A stretch of 64,000 nt of DNA from contig JABLTG010000018.1 in the NCBI GenBank assembly GCA_016618085.1, positions 1 to 64,000 on the forward strand. The letters run 5' to 3'. Shown in pieces: positions 11,250-22,900 of the stretch. The notes beneath the pieces are model-generated. The model was given only the letters and a program-made list of their open reading frames with translations, had not been told where the DNA came from and made no database searches. A program made the translations under genes and the position numbers. Each line of letters starts with the position of its first letter. The first letter of the stretch is position 1. The DNA is from Neovahlkampfia damariscottae. Taxonomy: Eukaryota > Heterolobosea > Selenaionea > Neovahlkampfiida > Neovahlkampfiidae.

Positions 11250-12297
11250 ATTTGATTCACTTTTTAAGCATTTTCAAATTGAAAAAATAAAAATAATATC
11301 AGGTGAATTAAAAGAATTAAATAATTTAAATGATAAATTATTAATTTATTTATTTAATTTTTTACAAGTATCAGATTTATATAATGTAATGAGAGTATCA
11401 AAAAAATATTATAAAATATCACAAAATGAATAATTATGGAAAATGATTTGTGAGAATGTAATTGATATTCAAAACTAAATATAATTTAGGAATTAGGAAT
11501 AATGACAAAAAAGAATTTAAAAATATTTAATATTGAAAAAGAAGAAGAATGGAAAAAGTATAAGATTAAATATTATGATTTTCAAGGAAGAGTAATGATA
11601 ATTAGAAAGAAACAAACATTAGGTAAACTATTGTAACATAAATATTACCAACAAAAGAGAACTTTGAAGAAGCAGCAATTGTATTGGCTAAATCTTTATT
11701 TTTAAATTCAAAATTTAAATTTATTTTTGAAAAAAAAAAAGAATGACGAAAATAAATTAATTGGTATTGCACAAATAATGTTATTTTATATTGAAGAAGG
11801 TATAAAATATGGTAGAGTATTTGTAACAACAAAATATGATTCTTATAATAAATCTCAAACTATATCAGTTGCAATTTGGAATACTCCCTATAATAATAAA
11901 TTAATTACTTCTTGGAGAAGATTAAAAAAAATTTATTTATTAATAATTTAATTAAACAAATTGGATTAAATCATTTTCAAAAATTATTAAAAATTGATGA
12001 AATTTATGAAATATTTATTTAGAAAATATTAAAAATATTAAAGATTTTACTCTCTTTTTAATTGGTACATTTCCAGAGTATCAATAAAAAGGAATGGGTT
12101 CAAATGTATTATTACCTATATTAAAAATATCAGATGAAATGAATTTAAATTGTTTTGTTTTAACTAATAATTCAAATTAAATTAAATTCTTTACAAGATT
12201 AGGTTTCATTCCACCTTCTACATCCATTGATCATGAATTAAAAAATGAAATAACTTATTTAATAAGAACAGATGAAGTGTTTATTCATAATAATTAA
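11242..12297 (+). pseudogene. Decayed F-box / GNAT acetyltransferase gene
   Basis: The 5' part encodes an F-box (LNDKLLIYLFNFLQVSDLY, then VSKKYYKISQNE) which runs into TAA at 11431 before LWKMIC, where functional F-boxes read through. Downstream, pieces of an acetyltransferase appear: a GNAT-like N-lobe (LPTKENFEEAAIVLAKSL), IGIAQI, and then FPEYQ followed by KGMGSNVLLP (acetyl-CoA loop, Q/R-x-x-G-x-G) and FFTRLGFIPP (C-terminal strand). TAA codons interrupt at 12085 and 12178. It may have been one fused gene or two adjacent ones. Confidence 0.6.
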
Positions 12298-12455
12298 TTT
12301 TTTTTTGACAAAAAATGGAATTAATGGTGAATAATTTGAGAAAAATAATTGAATTAATAAAAGAAGAAATATTTAATATTGAACAAATGATATATTTTTA
12401 CTCTTCTTTCATTTTATTGGTCAATTTTTGACATATTAATACAGTTCATTGAGTG

Positions 12456-13046
12456 ATGTATAAAAGTGTTCAAAGTTCAAGTTTATCACAAGATGATGAT
12501 CCTATGAATAAATTGGACAATTTTATTGATGAATCATTGTTAGAAAAGACATGGTAAAAAAAAATACAAAAAAAAATTAAAAAAAAAGGTACTATCTTTC
12601 AAATGAACCGTAAGATTTTCTAAAAAATTAATAGAAATACTAAAGATTATATAAAGAACAAGATATTGCTTTGTCTTCAAAAAAACCTGAAGGAGTCAAA
12701 AATTATCAAAGTTATAACTTTAATTTAGTATCAGGGAATATCACACATCATAACTATGGTAAATTATAATTTTTATTAAATATATTTCATTGAAATAGAA
12801 TTAGTAGTTGGTGAGTCATATGCTGCAGATCATCAAACTAAATGGAAATTAGAAAAGAATGTAATGTATGTTCAAGTAAGAGGTTATATTTATGTTGATA
12901 CACTTATTGATGATGAAATAAAGAAAGTAACAAAAAAGAAATATGAGTCTGCTCAACATTATTTTATTTTAGAATTAAAACCTGATAGATTAATATTACA
13001 AAGAAAAGGTTTAAAAATGTATGTGGAAAATATTATTGAAAAATAA
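12456..13046 (+). CDS. Unknown small protein
   Basis: Four exons over short introns give about 160 residues starting MYKSVQSSSLSQDDDPMNKL. The C-terminal exon is well ordered: NVMYVQVRGYIYVDTLIDD, followed by a Lys-rich helix and HYFILELKPDRLILQRKG. No signal peptide, membrane span or catalytic motif is seen. I do not recognise it. The gene lies directly after the decayed cluster but shows no internal stops, so it is probably live. Confidence 0.5.
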
Positions 13047-13135
13047 AAAAAAAGAAATATTCTGGTTTTATTCTTATTTATGTTTCAACCAATCAACATC
13101 TCACCACTTTTAGAAAAACAAAAGTTTGTGAAAAG

Positions 13136-14553
13136 ATGAAATTAATATATACATTACTAATCAATCTAATATTTACATCCTTTTTAATTATATCTTTTAA
13201 TAATATTTCAAATTTGTTAAATAGAAATAAAGAAATCATTCAAGTTAATGAAAAAACAAAAATAAAAGAAAAAGTAATGGATATAAAAGAAATTAATATA
13301 TTTGTTTCAACATTAAAAAGAAATGAAACTAAATATTTATATTTAAAAGAACAATTTCAAAGTTTTGAAGAATATTTTAATGAGTTTAAACAAATAAAAT
13401 TAAAATATCATGCAATGGAAAGACAAAATAATGATGATATTAATCAAAAAGATGATAATTTAAATTTATTAAAGAAATCTAAATCATTTTATTATTCTAA
13501 ATTTAAACAAATGAAATTTAAAAATCAATTTAAACCAAAAAATAAAAGAGAAAAGAATATTTTAAATCAAACATTAGATTTTATATCATTATTTAATAAA
13601 ATTAAAAAAAATAACTATTGTTTAAATAATTCAAAGGGTATATTTTTATATTTAGAAGATGGTTATATCTTATTTTATCTTAATTTTTTAGATTTTATTT
13701 TATGTCCAAATTCATTTTTTCATTTTATTTCATTATTAAAATGGTCAAAAAATAATTTAAATAGATGGTCTGGAATTAGATTTTCAATTGGATTTAGTAA
13801 GACATATTTATATAAATTCAATAAATAGATGGTATATTATTTCAATGTAGAGATATTAATCATATATTAAAAATAATTAAAAATAATTGTTTAAAACAAC
13901 CAATACCAATTGATATGATTATTACAAATTGGTTTAATTCATTAAATGGTGAAACAAAGATAACATTAAATCGAACATTATTTACTTATAGATTTAATTT
14001 AATGAAACATATTGGTGTTGAATCTATTATTGGTAATTCACATTTAATTAAAAAAAGATTTCCAAAATGTTTTAAAATACTTTATATGATGTTATTTCCT
14101 GCTTCAGATTATTTTGATATTTGGAATTGTTCAAATAAAATATTATCACCTTGTAATTCATTAAATAATCAATTTGATAAATTTAAATTAATTAATTTTC
14201 CAAAAGTACAAATACCTTTAAAACAAGATGAAAAGTTAAATTTAATGAAAAAATTTAAAATTCAACCAAAAGTTTCAATGAATAATAATGAAAATTGTGT
14301 TGATACTTGTAAAAGATTTAATTTAAAATGTTCATCTCATTCATTTCCATTTGTTAATGATTGTAATTTAATGAGATTTTATTTTAAAAAGAATTGTCAA
14401 TGTCAATCAAGTGCATTTGGTGAAGTAAATTCTGATCCTTCAATATCTTTAGATTATTATTGTTCATTACAACAAAACCCAATTTATTCTTGTAATTCAA
14501 CTATTAAAACACATTATCCTTCAAAGAGATTATGTCCTTGTAAAAGTGATTAA
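13136..14553 (+). CDS. GT54-like (MGAT4-type) glycosyltransferase
   Basis: Two exons over a 32-nt intron (13797-13828) encode about 460 residues. A type II signal anchor occupies residues 1-30 ([19 protein letters not shown]), placing it in ER or Golgi. GT54 enzymes (GnT-IV) add beta-1,4-GlcNAc to N-glycan cores. The matching blocks are [13 protein letters not shown], then [11 protein letters not shown] where the family has LEDDV, then [11 protein letters not shown] and [10 protein letters not shown], then the FQHMG-like box [14 protein letters not shown] Cys-rich tail follows ([19 protein letters not shown]). The LEDD to LEDG change affects the metal-binding acidic motif, so activity is uncertain. 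Family assignment is by block order rather than high identity. Confidence 0.55.
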
Positions 14554-14573
14554 AAACCGTTATTTTTATTTAT

Positions 14574-14580
14574 CCAATCA
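14574..14580 (+). promoter_or_regulatory. CCAATCA element of the DNAJC9-type gene
   Basis: Perfect CCAATCA 36 nt before the ATG, in the 56-bp spacer after the GT54-like gene. Confidence 0.6.
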
Positions 14581-14609
14581 AATTACAAAATTGTTTTAAT
14601 TGGCGCGTA

Positions 14610-15463
14610 ATGGTAAAAAGAAAGTTTGAAGAAGAAGAAGAAGAAGAAGAAATTGAACTTGACCTTTATGGTGATTTAGAAATTGAATCCAGTGCAACAC
14701 AAGAAGAAATAAAAAAGAGTTATTATAAATTAGCTATGAAGTATCATCCTGATAGAAACCAAAATGATAAAGAAGCAACAAATAAATTTCAATCCATTGG
14801 AAAAGCATATGAAATATTATCAGATGAAAAGAAGAGAGTAATATTTTAAATTTTAATAACTTTTAGAAACGTTATGATAAAACAGGTAGAATTGATGATG
14901 ATTATTTCAACAAAGATGGTGTAGATTGGGAAGAATACTTTTCAGCATTATATAATAGAGTTACAATTGAAGATATTGAAGGCGTTGAAAAAGTATATAA
15001 AAATTCTGAAGAAGAAATAGAAGACTTAAAAGAAGCATATGTAAATTTTGATGGAGATATGGAAAAAATAATGGAAAATATAATACTTTCAAATGAAGAT
15101 GATTTTGATAGATTTGAAAAAATATTAAAAGACTTAATTAAAAAAAAAGAAATACCAAAATTAAAAGGGTTTTCAAAAAAGATATCAAAAGAAAAAAGAT
15201 TAAAAAAACAAAAAGAAGAAGAGATTGAATCAGAAATATCATTAAAAGAATTACATGAAAAATTAAATGAAAGAAAAATAATTAGAAGAAGTAAATTTGA
15301 AAGTCTTGCAAATGAAATTGCATCAAAATATGATGAAAATAATGATTATAATGAACCAACTGAAGAAGAATTTCAAAAAGCAAGAATAAGATTAGAATCT
15401 CCAAACTCTAAAAGAGTAAGTGGAAATAGTGGAACACCTTTAAAAAAGAAAAGAAAAAAATAA
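14610..15463 (+). CDS. DNAJC9: DNAJC9-type J-domain protein
   Basis: A J-domain at residues about 15-85 has the HPD motif ([13 protein letters not shown]), which stimulates Hsp70 ATPase. It is followed by [12 protein letters not shown], then a DNAJC9-specific helical region with [17 protein letters not shown], and a Lys-rich C-terminus with likely nuclear signals. Human DNAJC9 is a histone H3-H4 co-chaperone, and the same role is likely here. There is one 29-nt intron (14838-14866). CCAATCA lies at 14574, about 36 nt before the ATG. The gene ends 10 bp before the convergent HDDC2-like gene. Confidence 0.85.
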
Positions 15464-15473
15464 AAATATATAT

Positions 15474-16123
15474 TTATAATCTTTCTTTTCTTTGTTTATC
15501 TAATGTATCTGCTAATTCAGATATAAATGGATGTTTAAACTTTCCTCTTGTATAATCAAAAAAGGAATCAAGTTTCATATTTTCTTGTGTTGTTTCATAT
15601 TCATCTGCTTGTAAAATCATATCAAATTTATCAATATCTTTAACAATAATAGCTTCATTTGTTTTATTTTCTTCATATTCCATCCATAAATCAAATATTT
15701 CTTTTGATACTTCTTCACATACTCCACTATCTTTTAAATATTTTGTTATTTTTTTTAATGCATCTTCTTCCATTTTAAATTTATCTTCTTCTGATACACC
15801 ATCATATGGTGTTATATCACCTACAATTGCTTCACCAATATCATGTACAAGTGACATTTTAATACATCTAAAAAATATTATTATTTTTTTTTATTTTTTT
15901 TTTTTACTTTTGTTTATCTATTTTTTCATCTGTAATTAACATACTTATCATTGCCATTCTATACATATGTGATGCTATGTATCACTTGTTTAATTAATAT
16001 ATTATTACCAACTGTTTCAGGTTTATCAACTTTATAATTAACCCATCCTGTTCTTGGTAAATGTTTTAATTTACCTAAGAGTTTTAAAAATGAAATGATT
16101 GAGTTAGTTGAGTTGGTTGACAT
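15474..16123 (-). CDS. HDDC2: HD-domain 5'-deoxynucleotidase (HDDC2/YfbR-like)
   Basis: Three exons. The first reads FLKLLGKLKHLPRTGWV, matching the human HDDC2 opening. The second holds ASHMYRMAMISMLI, with the first metal His. The third holds CIKMSLVHDIGEAIVGDITP, the HD metal pair plus the conserved GDI loop. The enzyme removes phosphate from dNMPs or other 5'-mononucleotides. Length of about 190 residues fits the family. Its ATG lies only 6 bp from the ATG of the divergent CIA30-type gene, so their leaders must overlap or be almost absent. Confidence 0.88.
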
Positions 16124-16129
16124 TATAAA
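16124..16129. promoter_or_regulatory. Six-base TATAAA between two divergent start codons
   Basis: The only bases between the CAT complement of the HDDC2 start and the ATG of the CIA30-type gene are TATAAA. It could act as a TATA element only if translation starts further inside one gene, so its role is uncertain. Confidence 0.35.
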
Positions 16130-16969
16130 ATGAATAAACCTTTTAATTGGTCAATTAAAAAATTGAATAAAATGGTGTTTTATACAAAAATACCATTCTT
16201 TAGAAGATTATCTTTATTAAGTATATCTTATAAATTTAAATGGAATGAATTATTTTCAAGAATGTTCAATAAAATAGATGAAGGTTCAAAGATAATTAAA
16301 CCTATTTATATTTTTGATAAAAATAAAAAAGTAGAAGATTGGACATTTGTTAATGATAAAATATTTGGTGGTTCATCAAGTTCAAAATTAATGAAATTAG
16401 ATGATTCTTGTAATTGATTATTTTATTCTTATAATTGTTTAGTTTTATTTTCAGGAAATTTAAAGAAATTATCAAATAATAAAAATGTAGTTTTACCTTC
16501 ATTTTCAAGGTAATATTAAATAAATTTATTAAATATTATATTCAGAATTTGGTTAATTGTATGAATATTTATTATTTAACATACTTTTAGTTTCAAATGT
16601 TTCATCCTGACTTTTCAGAATATGATGGTATTGAAATTGAATGTAAATCAAATGATAAAGAAGAAAGAGAATATCAATTTCAATTTATTAGACAAAGTTT
16701 TATGGATAATATATTTTATTTTTCAAATTTTAAACCTGAAAAAGAATATAAAACATTTAAATTACCATTCAAACAATTTAAAATGAATAGAGATGGTAAA
16801 AATATAGGTATTTTATTCAATCATTTCTTAAAATATTATGATAGGTATTTTTGACCCTGAAATATTTTTGGATGAATTAAAAGTTACAACGATAGGTTGT
16901 GGTGTTGAATCATTTATATTGAATGAATTTTCTTTAGAAATTAAATCTATAAAAATTTATAGAAATTGA
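16130..16969 (+). CDS. NDUFAF1: CIA30-type complex I assembly factor (NDUFAF1-like)
   Basis: CIA30 proteins help assemble mitochondrial complex I. The N-terminus MNKPFNWSIKKLNK...FYTKIPFFRRL is basic with no acid residues, as in a mitochondrial presequence; Met15 is an alternative start. The CIA30 core follows: VEDWTFVNDKIFGGSSSSKL, then LFSGNL after the first intron, HPDFSEYDGIEIECKSNDKE, FQFIRQSF, and a final strand set with IGIFDPEIFLDELKVTTIGC and FSLEIKSIKIYRN. Five exons over introns of about 30-40 nt keep the frame. Presence of this factor suggests respiring mitochondria. Confidence 0.82.
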
Positions 16970-17072
16970 AAAAAAAAAAAATAATAAAATTTAATTGGTG
17001 GACAAATCAGATATTGATTGGCCAAATTTTGACTTGTCGTTACGTAACGATTGAAATAAGACATTGAATAAA

Positions 17073-18177
17073 ATGGGAAACGATAAAAAAAAAGGTGGAA
17101 AAAAAGGAAAAACAAAAGAAAAGAGAGCATTATCAGTACTATTATTAGGTGCTGGTGAATCTGGAAAATCAACAATTTTCAAACAAATGAAAATTATTCA
17201 TCATAACGGATATACAAACGAAGAGAGACTTGAATTTAAGCCTATAATTCAAACGAATATTGTTCGTAATATGAAAGCACTTGTAACTGCTTCTTTGAAC
17301 CTTGGAATTCCAATAGAAATACCAGAAAATAGAGAAAGAGCTCATGGTGTAAATTCGATAAAAAATCAAGAATTAGTAAATATAGAAGGAATATGGAAAA
17401 AAGAGTTAGCTATGGATATTTATGAATTATGGAAAGACGAAGGAGTTTTAAAAACTTATGAAGAAAGACACAATTTTCAATTAGATGATTCTAGTCAATA
17501 GTAAGAATAAGATATTAACATATATCATTTTAGTTATTTTGATGAAATTGAAAGAATTATGCAAGATGATTATATTCCTACAACACAAGATATTTTACGT
17601 TCAAGAGTTAGAACAGGTGGTTCTGTTTGTGAAACATCATTCAATTTATTAGATAATGAAATTAGAATGATTGATGTTGGAGGTCAAAGATGTGAACGTA
17701 AAAAATGGATTCATTGTAAAATATATTCTTTTTTTTTTTTAATTCTTATTATTAATAGGTTTTGAAGGAGTTCAATGTATAATTTTTGTCACTTCTTTAA
17801 GTGAATATAATCAAAAATGTTATGAAGATGATGAAACAAATAGAATGAAAGAATCATTATTAGTTTTTGATGAAATTGTTAATTCAAGATGGTTTGTTGA
17901 AACACCAATCATTTTATTTTTAAACAAAGAAGATTTATTCAAAGAAAAAATACAAAATCATGATTTAAAAGTTTGTTTTCCACAATATAATGGTGGTAAT
18001 GATCCAAAAGCAGCAATAAAATATATTGCAAATAAATTTATGGAAAAGAATAAAAATCCAGATTTGAAGAAAATTTATCCTCACATTATTTGTGCAACTG
18101 ATACATCAAAATTAAAAGATGTTTTTGGTGAAAAAGATATTCAGGAAGTTTTATTAAGAGACGATAAAATGGTTTAA
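17073..18177 (+). CDS. Heterotrimeric G protein alpha subunit
   Basis: GTPase that couples seven-helix receptors to effectors at the plasma membrane. The chosen ATG gives MGNDKKKGG, with Gly2 available for N-myristoylation, though position 6 is Lys rather than Ser/Thr. G-box motifs in order: GAGESGKST (P-loop), switch [12 protein letters not shown] (family RVKTTG, catalytic Arg kept), [12 protein letters not shown] (switch II with the catalytic Gln), FLNKEDLF (NKxD) and CATDTSKL (TCAT box). A helical domain lies between the first two. Three exons; the two introns are about 30-45 nt. The C-terminus ends [10 protein letters not shown] and lacks the Cys four from the end that pertussis toxin modifies in Gi-type subunits. 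Confidence 0.95.
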
Positions 18178-18341
18178 AATATTCCATTTTCTGTAATTTG
18201 TTAATTTAAAAAAAAAATAAAAAAGTTATATATTTCAAATATTCTCTCTTTCTTTTTAACCAACAATACTTGTCTGATTTTAACCAATAGTCATCTTTTT
18301 TGTACAATCACACAACCGTACTCAACAAAAAGGTTAACAAG

Positions 18342-18680
18342 ATGCAAAAAAATAATTATACACATTATAGAAATTCAAATATTGGAATATCATTAGAAGA
18401 CAGTATAACTGAATTAGTTGAAGGAGGAAAGATATCTTCAAATTTATCAAAAAATATTTTAGAACAATTTGATAGATCAGTTAGTGATGGTCTATTAAAT
18501 AGTAAAAATAAAATGAGTTTCAAAGGACATTGTCATACTTATAGATATGCAGAAAATGTTTATGTTTTTCTTTTACAAGATGTACAATTTAAAACTGATA
18601 AAAATCAAACTATTGATTTAGATTCTGTAAAAATAGTAGCATGTGATGGTACAAAAACTGAAAAGAAAAAGAAAAAATAA
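18342..18680 (+). CDS. TFIIA small (gamma) subunit, copy 1
   Basis: General transcription factor subunit that stabilises TBP on the TATA box. About 112 residues in one exon, the usual size. The N-terminal helical part contains LEDSITELVEGGKISSNLSK, and the beta-barrel part contains KMSFKGHCHTYRYAENVYVFLL. Both are signature stretches. It is the upstream member of a tandem pair whose proteins agree in roughly half of positions. The basic tail EKKKKK is longer than usual. Confidence 0.93.
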   Translation: MQKNNYTHYRNSNIGISLEDSITELVEGGKISSNLSKNILEQFDRSVSDGLLNSKNKMSFKGHCHTYRYAENVYVFLLQDVQFKTDKNQTIDLDSVKIVACDGTKTEKKKKK

Positions 18681-18746
18681 AATTATTTTAATTTTCAAAC
18701 CATTATTGAATAATCCAATCAACAATCAGTAAAATCAAAAAAGAAA

Positions 18747-19076
18747 ATGAGTGGAAAACATCCTCTGTATAGAAAATCAACACTTGGATGTACATTAGAA
18801 GATAGTCTTTTAGATTTAATAGAAGAAAAAAAAATAAGTGAAAACTTGAGTAAAACTATTCTGGAAGAGTTTGATAAATGTGTACCTGAACGTTTATCAA
18901 GTGTAAAAAATAAAATGACTTTTAAAGGACATTGTCATACATATAGAAGTGTTGATAATGTTTTTATGTTCTTATTAGAAAAACCAACATTTATAATTGA
19001 TAAACAAAATGAAATTGAATTGGATTTTGTAAAGATTGTCGCTTTTGATGGAAAACAAGGTCAAAAAAAAAAATGA
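18747..19076 (+). CDS. TFIIA small (gamma) subunit, copy 2
   Basis: About 109 residues, single exon, 66 bp after copy 1 in the same orientation. It keeps LEDSLLDLIEEKKISENLSK and MTFKGHCHTYR, followed by VFMFLLEKP. The two copies have diverged most in the barrel strand (VPERLSSV against VSDGLLNS). They are old tandem duplicates, both with intact frames, so both are probably expressed. CCAATCA lies at about 18715, 32 nt before the ATG. Confidence 0.93.
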   Translation: MSGKHPLYRKSTLGCTLEDSLLDLIEEKKISENLSKTILEEFDKCVPERLSSVKNKMTFKGHCHTYRSVDNVFMFLLEKPTFIIDKQNEIELDFVKIVAFDGKQGQKKK

Positions 19077-19093
19077 ATAAAAGTGTTTATTTT

Positions 19094-19697
19094 TTATCCT
19101 AATGTTGGACATGTTGGACCATTATTTAAATTTGCAACAACAAGAGCAACAATTAAACCATAAAGTGCAAGAGCTTCAGCAAAAATGAGAATCAAAATTA
19201 AAACGACGTAGACTTTATCTTGTTTACCATAAGCTCTAACTCCTGCATCACCCACAATTCCAATAGACATACCTGCGGCCAAAGCTGATAAACCAGCTGA
19301 TAAACCTGCAGCTAAATGACTGAAACCTTTATATGATGAATATCCAGTTTTAACATTGACTATAATTTAATTTTTTTTTTATTTTTACTAGTTCCTCCAA
19401 TAATGACGGATACAATTAAACCGTAAATACCTAAAACACCCGCCATAATACAAGCAATTGTACCTTTCATGAGATTACCTGGTTTGATAATACCTAAATG
19501 TGCTACACCAACACCAGCTTTTGCAGTACCATAAGCAGAACCTAAGTCTAAAAAAGAAAATATAATTAATTTTTTTTTTTTTTCCTACTTGCGAAAATAA
19601 TTGAAGCAGCAGCTCCCATCATACCGAAAAATGCAGCTGATGGTGGGCAATATGGATGAACAGGATCATATGTGACGAGAAGTGGAGCAAATGACAT
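19094..19697 (-). CDS. V-type ATPase subunit c (proteolipid)
   Basis: Membrane rotor subunit of the vacuolar proton pump. Three exons over introns of about 30-40 nt give about 177 residues. Four hydrophobic spans are seen, beginning [14 protein letters not shown], then [36 protein letters not shown] and [19 protein letters not shown]. The essential proton-carrying Glu lies in span four (FAEAL). Length (about 160 in yeast Vma3) and every span match. Its relatively high GC for this window suggests strong expression. Confidence 0.95.
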
Positions 19698-19939
19698 TAT
19701 TTATGTGTTATTTGTTTTAAAAACTGTGAGTGAAAATTATTGGACAATGAACTGGAATTTAAGCCAATCAGAAGAAAAAATCAATTATGAAAAAATAATT
19801 TTTCTTTGATTTTTTTGGCTAATCCAATGAGGAGTAATCCTTGTGATAATATCCGATCAAACTCCGGACCTTCCGAGGAATTATTTGCATAAGATTTTCA
19901 CATTCCCTTTTCAATAACAAAAATGAAATTTAATTTTAT

Positions 19940-22900
19940 TCAAATTTTTCTCTTTCTCTTTTTTGTCAATGATTTCTTTGGTTCTTCAATTATTTCTTCT
20001 TCTTCTGACATTTGATCTTCATCTGATTGAATTGATTCTTCTTCTTCTTCATAATTCGACACTTTCTTTGCACCTCTTTTTAATTTTGTTCTTGATTCAA
20101 CATTTTCTATTTTTTTTTTTGGTGATTTTTTTGGTGTTTTTGATTTTGGAGACTTTGCAGGTGTTTTTGATTTTGGGGATTTTAATTTTGATACATTTCC
20201 TTTTTTAGTTGGTGTTGAATGTTTCTTTTCTGGAGTTGAATTTGTTAATTTTCTTGCATTCTTTTCTGAAATTTTAATTGAAGGAGATAAAAATAGTTGA
20301 GTAACTTTAAATCCTTCTGCTAATTTATAATATGGTGGAATATAAATTTTACCAGGATAAACTTGAGATGAATGTGATTTACCTTCTGTTGATCTATTTA
20401 AAATAGATAATGTAAGATCACATAATTCTTGAATTCTAAATGAATCATCATTATCATTTTTTAAATCAATATCTTTTCTTTGTTTCAATTTTGATATTAA
20501 TTGTTGAAAGAATGATAAATTATCAACATTTTGTGTAACTAAATCAAAATAGGTGAATAATATTCTAATAATAAATGTTAAATATTTAAATATTTTTACT
20601 TTTGAAAATGATTAAAATTCTCTTTTTCAATATTATAATTTGGATAATGTGATAAAATATAAATTAAAGAAGGTAAAATATATTCTGGACAATATTTAAA
20701 TGAATCATCTGAACTTAAATGAATCTTTTTAAAATCATTATGTTGTTTTAAATTTTGTAATATAATTTGAATATAATTCTTAATTTTTGAATCACCATCT
20801 GAAATACCTAATAATAAAATTGAAATATATTTTAAAGGTAATTTCATTTTTTTTAATTTTTCAAATAATTTTTCTAAAAATAATTTACCAATAATTTCAT
20901 TTAAAGAAATGAATGATAAATCTAAAAATTCTTTTCTTCCAAGTAATGTTTTATGATATTCTGATATAGTTGATATTTCAAGTAATCCATTAGATACTTT
21001 TAATAATAATCTTAAATCTTCAATATTATTTGAATCTTTTAATTCATTTAATAATTCAAATAAGAATTCAATTAAATCTTTTTTAGTTTCTTCTGATGAA
21101 TAACTAATTCCTTCTTTTTCTAAACATATTAAATATCCAATTAAAACTTTAATTCCTTGACATTTAACTTTACATTCATATGAAACATTTTCTAAAGATG
21201 ATGATGTAGTCTTTTTCAAATCTTCATTTTTTATTAAATCATCTTTTATAAAATTTGATAATATAATTGCTTTTGATTTAAAAATAGAAGGAGATAATAA
21301 TGATATTTCACGTAATGCTACTAAACTAAATAATAAATCATCATTAAATTCTAAATCTAAAATTAAATCATTATATATTTTTGATATAAATTTATCAAAT
21401 TCTTTTAATAATTTAAAACAACATCTAATTGAATATTTAATAAACTTTTCATTTTTTGATTCTATTAATTTTTTTAATCTTTTAATTAAATTTGAATTTG
21501 ATGTTTCATTTCCCATTCCAATATTCTTTAATACTTTTAATATAGTTAATATTAATGATTCATTTTTCTCTTCTTCTTCTTTTTTTAATAATATAGATAT
21601 TAATTTCTTATATGAATTAACAAATATATTTGAATTTAAAATTTCAGATAAACATGATAATAATTCTAATTCATTTTCATCTTTTATAATTAAATCAAAT
21701 AATTCATCCATTTGATCAATAGTAAATAATGGTTCTAATTTTAAAAATATTAATTTTAAATCATCATCTTTGCTTTGATTTATTATTTTTTTTATTTTTT
21801 TTAAATTTTTAAAATTTAATTCATCTTTGAATAAACCATCTTTTATCTTTTTTAAATTTTCTTTTGAAAGAGAATTCCAAATCTTTATATCATTTAAAGG
21901 TAATACATTTTCAATTGATTTTTCATTTTCAAAATATAATTTAATACTTTCAAAATATCTTTCTTTTGATTTTAAAAAATTAATAAATATCATTCTTCCA
22001 TTTTCTTTTAAAAGTGAATAAAAATTTAAAAATGATTTCATTCTATTTTTTGAATCTTCTTCTTCTTCTTCTTTTTCAATGTTTAATAATTCTTCAATTA
22101 AAATAGAATTAATTTGATCTAAATTTGTTGAATTAATTATTACTTTTTCTGGAATCCATTCATATCTTTTTTGATTTGAACCAATTAAATTTGAATATGT
22201 TTTATATAATTTAATTAATAATTTAGTTGTATGAATTCTTAATTGATCTTTTTTATCTCTTGTTCTTTCTCCAACTTGTTTTAATAAATCAATTGAAATT
22301 AATGAATTTGAATATATTTCAATTTCAATAACACTTTCAACAACATTTCTTCTTACTTTTTCATCTTGATCCATAATTCTATCTAAAAGATATTTATTAA
22401 TTTTATCTAAATCTAAATTTTGATTGGAATGATTCTTTAAAATATCTATCATTGATTTAACCATATGAATTCTAATATTGGAATCAACATCATTAAATCT
22501 TCCAAGAAATTCATTAAATATTTCATTATAATCTTGAATTAATGTTGATTCTTTGGATGAAAACATTTTTGATAATAATAAGATAATTGCACTTCGAATT
22601 TGTACATCTTCATCTTTTAATTGTGATGCAATGGTTGGCATAATATATAATAATAATTTAGATGATATATCATTTAATTGAATTAAAATTTTGAAAATAT
22701 GACCTCTTTTAACTTTGAATTTTGGTTTAGTTTTATCCAAATTATTTAATTCTTGAACAATATATTCAGTTAAATTGGTGACAATATAATCAACTGATCT
22801 TGAAAGTAATACTTTTGATAAATGATAAGATGATTCAGTTTCTTCTTCTTTTGAAATTAATGGTTCTAAAATAGTTTCTAATAAGGTAGTTGAAATAGTT

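Noticed and set aside
10726-12297. TAA reassigned to glutamine
   Set aside because: Intact genes throughout the window (kynureninase, uL22, V-ATPase c, TFIIA) end on TAA exactly where the family ends, so TAA is a normal stop and the cluster is decayed.
17064-17072. Upstream start MNK for the G alpha gene
   Set aside because: The codon at 17064 is TTG; the ATG at 17073 gives the expected MGN start.
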